Shown: positions 51,131 to 60,469 of the stretch, in pieces
Layout: each line of letters opens with the position of its first letter
Numbering within the stretch: position 1 is the first letter of the stretch
Assembly (NCBI RefSeq): GCF_020907985.1
Contig: NZ_JAJJPA010000004.1
Location: forward strand, 62,001-126,000
Length of the DNA: 64,000 bases
DNA from: Kitasatospora humi
GTDB lineage: Bacteria > Actinomycetota > Actinomycetes > Streptomycetales > Streptomycetaceae
Direction: 5' to 3'
Notes under the pieces: model-generated
Database searches by the model: none
The model's input: the letters and a program-made list of their open reading frames with translations, nothing else
Told to the model about the DNA's origin: nothing
Program-made: the position numbers and the translations under genes

Positions 51131-52030
51131 ATGCACGTTCACTTTATCGCGCCCGAGCGCTATGTCCGGGCGTCACACGACATCATCCGCCACCCGCGTC
51201 TGCGGGCCACCGCGAAGACCTTGCTGCTGTGGGCCATCTCGCTCCCGCCGGGCAGTCGCGACACCATCCTCACCATCGGCAAGCGCATGCCCGAGGGCCG
51301 CATGGCGGTCTCGCGAGCCCGTGCCCAGCTGATCGAGGAGGGCTACCTGCACGTCCGCCGCACCCAGGACCCGGTCGAGGGCACCTGGTCGACTCGAGTC
51401 ATGGTCAGCAGCGTTCCCTTGACGGCGCCTCACGAGATCGACGCCGCCTGGCGAAGCTTCGGCCAAAACCCGGCACTCGGTGAGGGGAAGGGCCGGGTAG
51501 TCGGCACTTCCCCCCAGGTTCTGAAGACTGGAGAGAAGACCTCCCTCCCGAGCGAGACGCCTGGGGAGGGCCCCGAGGCTCCCGGCGAGCCTGACGCCGA
51601 GCAACGTGCTGCCGCCGCAAAGGTCCTCAATCGCCTGACGTCACGTCACAAGCACGTGCCGCTCGGCGTCGCCGAAGCACTGGAGCTCGCCCCACTGGTG
51701 GCCGAATGGCTCTCCCGGGATCCGGACGAACGCCGCTTGCGGGTCGCCCTGTTGTCCGACCTGCCCACTCCGATCAGCTCCCCGCTGGGCCTGTTGCGCT
51801 CGCGCCTCCAGCGCAAGATGCCGTCACTGGACGAGACGTCGCCGCAGCCGGTCGGCATGGGGGAGTGCGGCCACTGCGCCGCCCCCGTGCCGGGCGGCGG
51901 GGTTCTCTGTCGAAACTGCGCGGGAGCCGTGTCAATCTCGACCACCGCGGCCGACTCGGACGCCGTGGAGCGCAACCGGCGGGGTGCGGCCCTGGTGCGC
52001 AGTGCACTTCGGAGCGCGGCGGCTGCGTAG
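51131..52030 (+). CDS. Helix-turn-helix protein with C-terminal zinc ribbon
   Basis: A 299-residue protein. Residues 1-100 form a replication-initiator- or MarR-like winged helix (YVRASHDIIRHPRLRATAKTLLLWAISLP, then MAVSRARAQLIEEGYLHVRRTQ). The middle is disordered. Near residue 250, CGHCAAPVPGGGVLCRNC forms a zinc ribbon (CxxC, CxxC). Such proteins are frequent in Streptomyces accessory regions and integrative elements; DNA binding is likely, but a replication role is not shown because no partner genes (primase-polymerase, transfer) are adjacent. Confidence 0.7.
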   Translation: MHVHFIAPERYVRASHDIIRHPRLRATAKTLLLWAISLPPGSRDTILTIGKRMPEGRMAVSRARAQLIEEGYLHVRRTQDPVEGTWSTRVMVSSVPLTAPHEIDAAWRSFGQNPALGEGKGRVVGTSPQVLKTGEKTSLPSETPGEGPEAPGEPDAEQRAAAAKVLNRLTSRHKHVPLGVAEALELAPLVAEWLSRDPDERRLRVALLSDLPTPISSPLGLLRSRLQRKMPSLDETSPQPVGMGECGHCAAPVPGGGVLCRNCAGAVSISTTAADSDAVERNRRGAALVRSALRSAAAA

Positions 52031-52203
52031 CAGCGGGAAGGGGAACGCGTCAGGGAGGGCCGGGACCGCTGGTGATCCGTAGGCTTCCGAACTCCTTGCG
52101 AGGCCGACCCGGTTGCGTCTCGTTAGCCACGGCATTGACGGCGAGTCAGTTCTTTGTACCGCTGGGTGTCCAGCAGATCACGCACAATGCCCGAAGGAGC
52201 GCC

Positions 52204-52476
52204 ATGAGTTACCCCTGGGAAGCGGATCCTGACGCCGCGCTGACCCGGCGCCTGGGCAAGTCGCCGGCTGAGTTGGGCACGACCGGCGGGCGGGACGGCT
52301 GCCCGGACATCTGGGAGCTCGACAACGGTGACATCGCCGTTGTCGGCCGCGACCTGACCGAGGCCTACCAGGCAGGCGGCCTGCCCCAGGGCCTGGCCGT
52401 GGGCGCCGGTGAGCGTCTGGTGGTCATCCCCCGGATCACTCTCCTCGCTGCGAAGGCGGACCTTCCGGATGCGTGA
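52204..52476 (+). CDS. Hypothetical protein, first gene of the DUF6879 unit
   Basis: A 90-residue protein (SYPWEADPDAALTRRLGKSPAELG ... CPDIWELDNGDIAVVGRDLT). GRDGCPDIWELDNGDIAVVGRDLT is typical of the small protein encoded before DUF6879 genes in Streptomyces, from memory. AAGGAGC precedes ATG 52204. Its stop is overlapped by the next start by eight bases, implying coupling. Function unknown. Confidence 0.72.
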   Translation: MSYPWEADPDAALTRRLGKSPAELGTTGGRDGCPDIWELDNGDIAVVGRDLTEAYQAGGLPQGLAVGAGERLVVIPRITLLAAKADLPDA

Positions 52477-53077
52477 GCTCCTCCAATCGGTTCCAGGAGA
52501 CCGGCTGGCCCTCGACGCCTATCGGGCGGACTTCGCCAAGCGGGACTTCGCCATCGACGGCTGGGACTCCTGGAAGTTGGAACGCCGCCAGCACTTCGTC
52601 GAACCGGAAGACGCCAGCTGGCGGGCCTACTCCGAGGGCGACTGGGCGCGGGCACTGGAGCTCATCGAGGCCAGGCGGGGCGAGCTGCTCCAGCTCTCCC
52701 GGCTGGCTGCCGACCACGACTGCCGGTTGCTGCGTGTGCGGGTCGTCGAGTTGCCCGTCACCCCGTACCTCGTCTGGGAGCTGCACCTGCTGCGCTTGCG
52801 TGCCGAGTGCGGCGAGCTGATCCGGATCGTCGGCCCCGAGAAGATCTCCCGGTACGAGCGGAGCGGAGAGCGGCTGCCGGAGCTGATCACCCTGGGCCCG
52901 GACACCGTCTACGACATCTCGTACGACGCGACCGGCCTCGGCGACGGCGCAACCCGCTACACGGACCCCGCCGCCAGGGAGCGCGTCGCGCAGTTCATCG
53001 CCCGCCTCTACGACCAGGGTGAGGACATCGAAGCTTTCATGGCACGCGAGGGGGCCGCCCTGGCGCCGGTCACATGA
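52469..53077 (+). CDS. DUF6879 family protein
   Basis: A 202-residue protein: YRADFAKRDFAIDGWDSWKLERRQHFVEP at the start and YLVWELHLLRLRAECGELIRIVG in the middle (read in parts) are the pattern I associate with DUF6879. The C-terminus is ARLYDQGEDIEAFMARE. No function is known. It overlaps the 90-residue gene by eight bases and the downstream NB-ARC remnant by four (ATGA), so the three form one transcription unit. Such units are thought to be regulatory or defence-like, but without proof. Confidence 0.75.
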   Translation: MRELLQSVPGDRLALDAYRADFAKRDFAIDGWDSWKLERRQHFVEPEDASWRAYSEGDWARALELIEARRGELLQLSRLAADHDCRLLRVRVVELPVTPYLVWELHLLRLRAECGELIRIVGPEKISRYERSGERLPELITLGPDTVYDISYDATGLGDGATRYTDPAARERVAQFIARLYDQGEDIEAFMAREGAALAPVT

Positions 53078-53684
53078 GTGACGTGGCAGGGGCGGGACCG
53101 AAGGCCGCCCCAGGCAGCACCAACTCGTCGATGTCGGGGTCCGCCGGCCAGGTCGTGCAGGCCCAGAACATCCAGCGGCTGCACTTCCACCCGGCGCCCT
53201 CGCCCACCCGGCGCAGTGAGCCGGTGCCTCGGCCCAGCGGGCTGTCGACCTCGCGCTGGAGCTGAACACCCCAGTGGCGGAAGGCTACTGGCTGCTCCAG
53301 CTCGGCGCCGCCCAGCGCGCGGTCGGCTGCCCGGAGGACGCGCTCGTCTCCTATCACCGTGCAGCGGTTCTCCAGCTCCGGCTCGGCGACCGCAGCCGTG
53401 AGGCGCTGGCATGGGACGGTGCCGGACTGGCCCACCGCGACCTCGGCCGCGCTGCGGAGGCGATGGACTTCCACCGGCGCGCGGCGTCCGTGCATCGAGA
53501 GTTGGGCGACCGCTGGCACTGCGCCGTGGCACTCTGCCGCCTCGCGGACACCCTCGAAGCCACTTGCGCTCCGGCGGAGGCGCCGCAGTACAGACGCGAA
53601 GCCCTGGCGCTGCTGGGTGAATTCACCGACCCCGGCGCCATGCGGTTGCGCGAACGCCTCGGGGCCACGTCGGGCGGGGGTTGA
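53074..53684 (+). pseudogene. Remnant of an NB-ARC/TPR signalling ATPase
   Basis: ATG 53074 starts SDVAGAGPKAAPG ... SGQVVQAQNIQRLHFHPAP, the characteristic opening of Streptomyces NB-ARC-TPR proteins, but this frame stops at 53265. From about 53230 another frame continues ASAQRAVDLALELNTPVAEG, then YWLLQLGAAQRAVGCPEDAL and TPR helices up to 53684. The NTPase core that belongs between them (several hundred residues) is missing, and the halves are out of frame. A GTG at 53274 could still give a 136-residue TPR-only peptide. Confidence 0.75.
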
Positions 53685-53800
53685 GGGGTCGGTCCAAGCC
53701 TCACGCGTGTCAGCCCCATTTGCCCCGGAAACCCGCCCGGACCGGGAGCCCTTGGGAGGGGGCCCGGCCCGGGCGTTGTCAGCTGGGGGCTGACTCGTGA

Positions 53801-54424
53801 TCAGGAGTGGTAGAGCTGGGTCATTTCGGTGATCTGCTGGTCGGAGTTGATCACCACGTCGTAGAAGTTGCCCATGCACTCCTCGCCCTTCGCCGGCGGG
53901 TACCTGTCGGGCTGGCTGCAGGACTGGACGTGGCGCAGGGCGGTGTCCCAGGGGACGAGCTTGAGGCCGCCGTCGTCGTAGATGATCTGCGTCTTGGCGG
54001 TGTGCGAGAAGGTGAGCACGACCGACTGGGTGGTGGCCGTCCACTGCGGGCCGTCGGGCTCGCCGGGGCCGCAGTCGGGCTTGGCGATGTACGACACGAC
54101 GTGGTTCATCGCGCCGTTGACGTTGTCGACGTGGATCGCCGCGTGCCCGGGCGCGAGGGTCGGGCAGTCCGAGGGATTGGCGCTACCGGACGCACCGGGC
54201 TTGGCGGGCTTGGCGGGCTTGCCGGAGGCCGGGGCGGAAGCGGAAGCGGGAGCCGACGCTGACGCCGACCCGGAGGCGGCGGCGGACGGCGCGGCGGACG
54301 ACGCCCCGGAGTTGCTGCTCTCATCCGGACCGCAGGCGGTCAGCGTGAGCACGGTGGCGGCGAGCAGGGCCGCGGCAGCGGCATGACGGACAGAAATGGT
54401 GTTCCCCCTGGATGAAACAGACAC
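53801..54424 (-). CDS. Secreted lipoprotein, DUF4232-like
   Basis: A 207-residue protein with a lipobox (ATVLTLTAC, Cys about residue 31) after a short signal sequence, a long Ala/Ser/Pro-rich spacer (ASGSASASAPASASAPASG), and a beta-sandwich-like outer domain with three cysteines (PSDCPTLAPGHAAIHVDN, KPDCGPGE, VQSCSQPD). GTG 54424 is chosen because it precedes the signal sequence in frame; it has GGAG upstream. The outer domain resembles DUF4232, whose function is unknown. It converges on the NB-ARC remnant. Confidence 0.72.
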   Translation of the reverse strand: MSVSSRGNTISVRHAAAAALLAATVLTLTACGPDESSNSGASSAAPSAAASGSASASAPASASAPASGKPAKPAKPGASGSANPSDCPTLAPGHAAIHVDNVNGAMNHVVSYIAKPDCGPGEPDGPQWTATTQSVVLTFSHTAKTQIIYDDGGLKLVPWDTALRHVQSCSQPDRYPPAKGEECMGNFYDVVINSDQQITEMTQLYHS

Positions 54425-54900
54425 ATCGTGGCGGCTCCTGACGGCTGGCCAGCAGCCGTGCACACGACTCGTACTGATGTGCGGTCAGCGTGGCACGAGC
54501 GAGAACTGTACAGGCTCTGCCGACGAAGTTGATGTTGCTCGACCCGGCGTGGCGCGGCGCGGTGTCGCGTGCGCCGGGAGCCGTCCGCGCCGTCGGTAGG
54601 GCAGGCGCCGCCCGGGTCGGCGAAGCGACGGTTCGCGGGCTCCGGTGGCCCGGTCGTCCTGGATCAGTCGACTGACGGGGGTAGCTGAGGTCGCTCGTCG
54701 GCCCCCTCGGCGGATGGGCCTGCTTGCTGCTGGGACTCGTTCTTGCCGCCCTGCCGGAGGCGGGTTCGGCGGCGGCGCGAAGAAGCCCGGCGGGGCCGAG
54801 CCCGCTCGCGACGGGAGCCGGACCGGCTCGGGCCGGCCGGATCGGTCGGATCGGTCGGACCGCCCCGATCGTCCGGGTAGGTCGCGTCCGGTGACCCTCG
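54425..54900. other. Gap without a recognisable gene
   Basis: About 475 bases between the lipoprotein gene and the 44-bp repeats. The part 54800-54870 is made of short GGATCGGTCGGA-like repeats. Reading frames here are low-complexity and lack ribosome sites. Confidence 0.4.
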
Positions 54901-55120
54901 GTCCGCCTCCGTCCGGGCCCGCATCGCTGCCGTGGTGATCGTCAGTCCGCCTCCGGCCGGGCCCGCATCGCTGCCGTGGTGATCGTCAGTCCGCCTCCGG
55001 CCGGGCCCGCATCGCTGCCGTGGTGCTCGTCAGTCCGCCTCCGGCCGGGCCCGCATCGCTGCCGTGGTGCTCGTCAGCCCGCCTCCGGCCAGGCCCGCAT
55101 CGCCGCCGCGGCCACCGCCT
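54901..55120. repeat. 44-bp tandem array that duplicates the tetR gene end
   Basis: Copies start at 54901, 54945, 54989, 55033 and 55077. The last is the 3' end of tetR itself (coding RAWPEAG plus stop); the other copies, read on the minus strand, repeat AAMRARPEAD and a TGA. So a gene's terminal codons with the stop were amplified downstream four times. Confidence 0.92.
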
Positions 55121-55661
55121 CCAGCTCCTCGCGCCCCGCTCCGTCCCTGGCCTGCTGGGACATCCCCTGCAGCACCGCGCCCGTGAAGCGGGCGAGGGTG
55201 GCGGGGTCGGTGGCCGGCGGCTCCTCGCCGCCGGCCACCGCCGCCGCGATCCGCCGCTCGAAGTCGGCGATGTTGGCGTTGCGGATGGCGCGCAGGGCGT
55301 CGCGCACCGCAGGGTCGCTGCAGTTGGCGGCGGCGCTGATGATCATGCAGCCGGGCGGATGCTCGGGGGCGGTGTACGCGCGGGCCGCGTCCTGGAGCAT
55401 CCGGGCGATGCCGGCGCGCACGGTGGGTTCCTGGTCGAGCGCGCCCAGGCCGTAGACCTCGCCGTAGCGGGTGACGACCTCGTCGAAGAGGCGGCGCTTG
55501 TCGCCGAAGGCCGCGTAGAGGCTGGGTGGCCGGATGCCCATGGCCTCGGTGAGGTCGGCGATCGAGGTGGCCTCGTAGCCGCGCTCCCAGAACAGCTCGG
55601 TGGCGGCGGCCAACGCGGCGTCGCGGTCGAAGGAGCGGGGGCGTCCGCGGGTTCCGGTCAT
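55074..55661 (-). CDS. TetR-family transcription repressor
   Basis: A 195-residue regulator. N-terminal helix-turn-helix: GRPRSFDRDAALAAATELFWERGYEATSIADLTEAMGIRPPSLYAAFGDKRRLF (residues about 5-58, read in parts), the AcrR-like pattern. The ligand domain has PPGCMIISAAANC. It is divergent from an SDR gene by 79 bases that contain two related 14-bp sites, the expected operator. This TetR-SDR arrangement is common for control of short-chain dehydrogenases responding to small toxic molecules. Its gene end is part of a tandem repeat. Confidence 0.92.
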   Translation of the reverse strand: MTGTRGRPRSFDRDAALAAATELFWERGYEATSIADLTEAMGIRPPSLYAAFGDKRRLFDEVVTRYGEVYGLGALDQEPTVRAGIARMLQDAARAYTAPEHPPGCMIISAAANCSDPAVRDALRAIRNANIADFERRIAAAVAGGEEPPATDPATLARFTGAVLQGMSQQARDGAGREELEAVAAAAMRAWPEAG

Positions 55662-55673
55662 GGACCTAATTTT

Positions 55674-55725
55674 ATATCGACCGCTACAGATCGCGTGCTA
55701 CGGTTCTTTCCATAGTGATCGCTAT
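55674..55725. promoter_or_regulatory. Two operator-like sites between tetR and the SDR gene
   Basis: ATATCGACCGCTAC (55674-55687) and ATAGTGATCGCTAT (55712-55725) share ATAnnGAYCGCTAY; the second is nearly palindromic. They are 38 bases apart in the AT-rich gap and likely bind the TetR protein. Confidence 0.6.
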
Positions 55726-55740
55726 AGAAAGGCGACGGCC

Positions 55741-56508
55741 ATGGATCGGCTCACCGGCAAGACCGCCCTCGTCACGGGCGGCAGCCGTGGCATCGGCAAG
55801 GGGATCGCGCTGCGACTGGCGCGCGAGGGGGCGCTGACCGCCGTGCACTACGGCACCAACGAGCAGGCGGCCAAGGAGACGGTGGCCGAGATCGAGGCGG
55901 CCGGCGGCCGGGCGTTCGCGGTCGGCGCCGAGCTGGGCGTGCCGGGCGACGCGGCGGCGCTGTGGGCGGCGTTCGACGCCGCCCTGGCCGAGCGGGGCGC
56001 CGCGCCGGGCCTGGACATTCTGGTGAACAACGCCGGCATCGGCCTGCTCTCCCAGGTGCACGAGGTGACCGACGCGGACTACGACCAGGTCTTCGCGGTC
56101 AATGTGAAGGCGCCGTTCTTCATCGTGCAGCAGGGCCTGGACCGACTGCGGGACGGCGGTCGAGTGATCAACATCTCGTCCGGCGTGGCCCGGATCGCAC
56201 TGACCGCGACGATCGCCTACTCGATGACCAAGGGTGCCCTGAACGTCTTCACCCACACCCTGGCCCAGCAGCTCGGCGGGCGCGGGATCACGGTCAACGC
56301 GGTGGCCCCGGGCATCGTGCTGACCGACATGAACCCGCAGCTGAGCGACCCGGCGCAGCGCGCGGAGTGGGGCAGCATGTCGGTCTTCAACCGGGTCGGC
56401 GAGCCCGCCGACATCGCGGACGCGGTGGCGTTCCTGGCCTCCGACGACGGCCGCTGGGTGACCGGCCAGGTGCTGGACGCCACCGGGGGCTCGCACCTGG
56501 GTGTCTGA
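55741..56508 (+). CDS. Short-chain dehydrogenase/reductase
   Basis: A 255-residue classical SDR. The cofactor loop is TGGSRGIGKGIA (residues about 12-23), NNAGIG is in place, the catalytic Ser lies in INISSG, and YSMTKGA holds the Tyr and Lys. GITVNAVAPGIVLTDMN and the C-terminal LDATGGSHLGV complete the family pattern. The basic side of the first loop suggests NADP(H). ATG 55741 follows AAAGGCG. It is divergent from and presumably repressed by the TetR protein. The substrate is unknown. Confidence 0.93.
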   Translation: MDRLTGKTALVTGGSRGIGKGIALRLAREGALTAVHYGTNEQAAKETVAEIEAAGGRAFAVGAELGVPGDAAALWAAFDAALAERGAAPGLDILVNNAGIGLLSQVHEVTDADYDQVFAVNVKAPFFIVQQGLDRLRDGGRVINISSGVARIALTATIAYSMTKGALNVFTHTLAQQLGGRGITVNAVAPGIVLTDMNPQLSDPAQRAEWGSMSVFNRVGEPADIADAVAFLASDDGRWVTGQVLDATGGSHLGV

Positions 56509-56532
56509 GCCGGCCGGGTACCCTCGGGAAGC

Positions 56533-56622
56533 GTGGATCCCAAGACTCGTACCCGCATCGTCTCCGGCGCCCTGGGGCTGATCCTGGTGGCCGTGCTGAT
56601 CGGTGCGCTGCTGGGCAAGTAG
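56533..56622 (+). CDS. 29-residue single-helix membrane peptide
   Basis: GTG 56533 opens a frame coding VDPKTRTRIVSGALGLILVA and then VLIGALLGK, ending with TAG at 56620-56622. A charged start (DPKTRTR) is followed by one membrane helix and a C-terminal lysine. GGGAA lies a few bases upstream. A strong terminator follows. I recall comparable DPKTRTR-type small proteins beside serC in Streptomyces, but that is memory only. Confidence 0.65.
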   Translation: MDPKTRTRIVSGALGLILVAVLIGALLGK

Positions 56623-56644
56623 AGACGCACCGAGAACCGGCACG

Positions 56645-56682
56645 CCGAAGGGGCCGCTGCGCGATCGCAGCGGCCCCTTCGG
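56645..56682. terminator. 17-bp perfect hairpin between the small peptide gene and serC
   Basis: CCGAAGGGGCCGCTGCG (56645-56661), loop CGAT, and the exact complement (56666-56682). It lies between converging stop codons at 56622 and 56704 and can end both transcripts. Confidence 0.88.
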
Positions 56683-56703
56683 CCGACTCGGGGCGGGCGA
56701 CCC

Positions 56704-57953
<1,250 letters not shown>

Positions 57954-58073
57954 GTCGGTGCGCGACCGGTTCGGTACACGATCAGTCCGGTGCGCGATCC
58001 GTCGGTGCGTGACCGGTTCGGTACCCGATCAGTGACGACGTGCGTGATCAGTGCGCGATCAGTGCGCGATCGA
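57954..58073. repeat. Tandem repeats at the 3' end of the citrate synthase gene
   Basis: Three 11-bp units (58041, 58052, 58063; type TGCGCGATCAG) carry the last codons and the stop (58059-58061) of the gene and repeat the TGA. Further out, a 33-bp unit occurs twice (57954-57986 and 58001-58033, type GTCGGTGCGCGACCGGTTCG...) with period 47. Confidence 0.85.
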
Positions 58074-59159
58074 CCCGTAGCCCTCGACGTCGCGCGGGCT
58101 GCGCGGGCCGGGGCCGATGTAACGGGCGGACGGGCGCACCAGGCGGCCGGTGCGCTTCTGCTCCAGGATGTGCGCCGACCAGCCGGCCGTGCGGGCGCAG
58201 GTGAACATCGAGGTGAACATGTGCGCCGGGACCTCGGCGAAGTCCAGCATGATGGCGGCCCAGAACTCCACGTTGGTGGCCAGCACCCGGTCGGGGCGGC
58301 GGCTGTGCAGCTCCTCCAGGGCGGCCTTCTCCAGCGCCTCGGCGACCTCGAAGCGCGGCGCGCCGAGCTCCTTGGCGGTGCGGCGCAGCACGCGGGCGCG
58401 CGGGTCCTCGGCGCGGTAGACGCGGTGGCCGAAGCCCATCAGCCGCTCGCCCTTGTCCAGGGTCTTCCTGACGTACGCGGCGGCGTCGCCGGTGCGCTCG
58501 ATCTCCTCGATCATGTGCAGTACCCGGGACGGGGCACCGCCGTGCAGCGGACCGGACATCGCGCCGACCGCGCCGGAGAGGGCGGCGGCCACGTCGGCGC
58601 CGGTGGAGGCGATCACCCGGGCGGTGAAGGTGGAGGCGTTCATGCCGTGCTCGGCGGCGGAGGTCCAGTAGGCGTCGACGGCCTTGACGTGCTTGGGGTC
58701 CGGCTCGCCGCGCCAGCGGATCATGAACCGCTCGACGACGGTCTCCGCCTTGTCGATCTCGCGCTGCGGGACCATCGGCAGGCCCTGGCCGCGGGCCGAC
58801 TGGGCGACGTAGGAGAGCGCCATGACGGCGGCCCGGGCGAGGTCGTCGCGGGCCTGGTCGGCGTCGATGTCCAGCAGCGGCTTCAGGCCCCAGACCGGGG
58901 CGAGCATGGCGAGCGCCGACTGCACGTCGACCCGGATGTCGCCGGAGTGCACCGGGATGGGGAACGGCTCGGCGGCCGGCAGGCCGGGGTTGAACTTGCC
59001 GTCGACCAGCAGACCCCAGACGTTGCCGAAGGAGACGCTGCCGACCAGTTCCTCGATGTCCACGCCGCGGTAGCGGAGGGCACCGCCCTCGCGATCCGGC
59101 TCGGCGATCTCGCTCTCGAAGGCGACGACTCCCTCAAGACCGGGTACGAAATCGGACAT
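58059..59159 (-). CDS. citA: Citrate synthase (second, actinobacterial type)
   Basis: A 366-residue enzyme condensing acetyl-CoA and oxaloacetate. The catalytic His/Asp region is LMGFGHRVYRAEDPRARVLR, GPLHGGAPSRV holds the His of the acyl-CoA site, and FAEVPAHMFTSMFTCARTAGW (read in parts) the C-terminal substrate Arg. YRGVDIEELVGSVSFGNVWGLLVDG is the typical N-terminal cap. ATG 59159 is chosen; GAGGAG lies seven bases before it, and a GTG directly precedes it. Some members act on propionyl-CoA (methylcitrate), which I cannot exclude. It is divergent from pdxH, with two GGCAC-GTGCC sites between. Confidence 0.9.
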   Translation of the reverse strand: MSDFVPGLEGVVAFESEIAEPDREGGALRYRGVDIEELVGSVSFGNVWGLLVDGKFNPGLPAAEPFPIPVHSGDIRVDVQSALAMLAPVWGLKPLLDIDADQARDDLARAAVMALSYVAQSARGQGLPMVPQREIDKAETVVERFMIRWRGEPDPKHVKAVDAYWTSAAEHGMNASTFTARVIASTGADVAAALSGAVGAMSGPLHGGAPSRVLHMIEEIERTGDAAAYVRKTLDKGERLMGFGHRVYRAEDPRARVLRRTAKELGAPRFEVAEALEKAALEELHSRRPDRVLATNVEFWAAIMLDFAEVPAHMFTSMFTCARTAGWSAHILEQKRTGRLVRPSARYIGPGPRSPRDVEGYGSIAH

Positions 59160-59232
59160 CACGCGGCTCCTCAGTGACGTGAGGGCCGGTCCGCCGTTGG
59201 TGGGGCGATCCGGCCGGTGACCGTTGGGTGTT

Positions 59233-59268
59233 TGGCACTCGGTGCCAGAGTGACAGGCACTGGGTGCA
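59233..59268. promoter_or_regulatory. Two palindromic sites, 22 bases apart, in the citA-pdxH gap
   Basis: TGGCACTCGGTGCCA (59233-59247) is a perfect palindrome around TCG; a close copy GGCACTGGGTGCA follows at 59256-59268. The shared core GGCACTsGGTGC is spaced by two helix turns, as expected for cooperative binding of a dimeric regulator. The regulator is unknown. Confidence 0.55.
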
Positions 59269-59485
59269 TTGCGCCATACACCATGGCGGTGATGTTTCCC
59301 GGAGGAAGCTCGACCTCATGCACGCGTCCGGTGGGGACCGGGGGAATTTCCGGTGCAAACCGCCCACAATCGGACGGGCCTCCGGGCGGCTGCTGGTCAA
59401 GCGGCGGCGAGCCACCATATCTCTTGACGTCGAGATTCCACAGGAGGGGCGTCGTCTGCCGCTTGTCGTACGGGATGATGTTGAC

Positions 59486-60169
59486 GTGCAGACCCCGGAC
59501 CGCGCCCAGCCCGCGCCGCAGACCTCCGTCCCCAATCTCGCCCGGATGCGCCGTCACTACGCCGAGGAGGGGCTGTCCGAGACGGATCTGGCCCCCGACC
59601 CGGTCGCCCAGTTCAGCAGATGGTTCGCGCAGGCCGAGCGGGCCGGCGTGCTGGAACCCAACGCCATGGTGCTCTCCACCGCCGACGCCGACGGCCGGCC
59701 GAGCTCGCGCACCGTGCTGCTCAAGGGATTCGACGAACGCGGCTTCGTCTTCTTCACCAACTACGGCTCCCGCAAGGGCGCCGAACTGGCCGTCAACCCG
59801 CAGGCCTCGCTGCTGTTCCCGTGGTACGCCCTGGAGCGTCAGGTGATCGTCATCGGCCAGGTGGAGCGCACCGGACGGGACGAGACCGCCGCCTACTTCC
59901 GGACCAGGCCGCACGGCTCCCAACTCGGCGCCTGGGCAAGCGAACAGTCCAGCCCGGTCGGCTCCCGCGAGGTGCTGGAACAGCGTTTCGCCGAGCTGGA
60001 GGCGCGCTACCCGGAGGGCGAGGGGGTGCCGGTGCCGCCGTTCTGGGGCGGCTACCGGGTGGTACCGCAGAGCGTGGAGTTCTGGCAGGGGCGGCCCAAC
60101 CGGCTGCACGACCGGCTGCGCTACGCCGCCGCCGAGCCGGGCTGGACGGTCGAGCGCCTCTGCCCCTGA
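59486..60169 (+). CDS. pdxH: Pyridoxamine/pyridoxine 5'-phosphate oxidase
   Basis: A 227-residue FMN enzyme making pyridoxal 5'-phosphate. [27 protein letters not shown] (in parts), [24 protein letters not shown] for the FMN site, [14 protein letters not shown] and the C-terminal [10 protein letters not shown]...[15 protein letters not shown] with the conserved R and H are all present. GTG 59486 gives a family-like length; the frame is open to 59228, so the start is not certain. No strong ribosome site is visible. It supplies PLP for enzymes such as ThrC and SerC in this window. Confidence 0.92.
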   Translation: MQTPDRAQPAPQTSVPNLARMRRHYAEEGLSETDLAPDPVAQFSRWFAQAERAGVLEPNAMVLSTADADGRPSSRTVLLKGFDERGFVFFTNYGSRKGAELAVNPQASLLFPWYALERQVIVIGQVERTGRDETAAYFRTRPHGSQLGAWASEQSSPVGSREVLEQRFAELEARYPEGEGVPVPPFWGGYRVVPQSVEFWQGRPNRLHDRLRYAAAEPGWTVERLCP

Positions 60170-60469
60170 CCTCCCCGGGGCGCCCGGGCGTCGAGCCGAG
60201 AGCCTCCGGTGGTGGGTCGTGTAGACGCGACGCGGCCGAGTTACGCGGATCGGAGTAGTCCAGTCGGATGGTATTCCGTGGCCATTTCGGGCCATCGACC
60301 CGACGACGCCGCAGGTCGGCGCAGCTCGGGGGCGCCGGGCCGGACTACGGCACCTGCCGGTGTGCCCACGGGCGGTGGACGGCGGCATGCTAGGGCGCTC
60401 TGAGCGGGCTACCTTTACCCACATCGGGTGCGGTTGAATCGCATCTCTCGCTGAGAAGGATCTGACGCT
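60170..60469 (+). other. Leader and promoter region of the fxs locus
   Basis: Three hundred bases without a gene. It holds AT-richer spots (GAGTAGTCCAGTCGGATGGTATTCCG is broken here as GAGTAGTCC and GGTATTCCG, 60250-60280; GGCTACCTTTACCC near 60408). The latter could contain the promoter. GAAGGA lies ten bases ahead of the fxsA start. Confidence 0.4.

Noticed and set aside
53274..53684. An intact stand-alone 136-residue TPR protein
   Set aside because: A GTG start exists but has no ribosome site, and the sequence before it continues the TPR homology in the same frame, so it is better seen as the back part of a broken NB-ARC gene.
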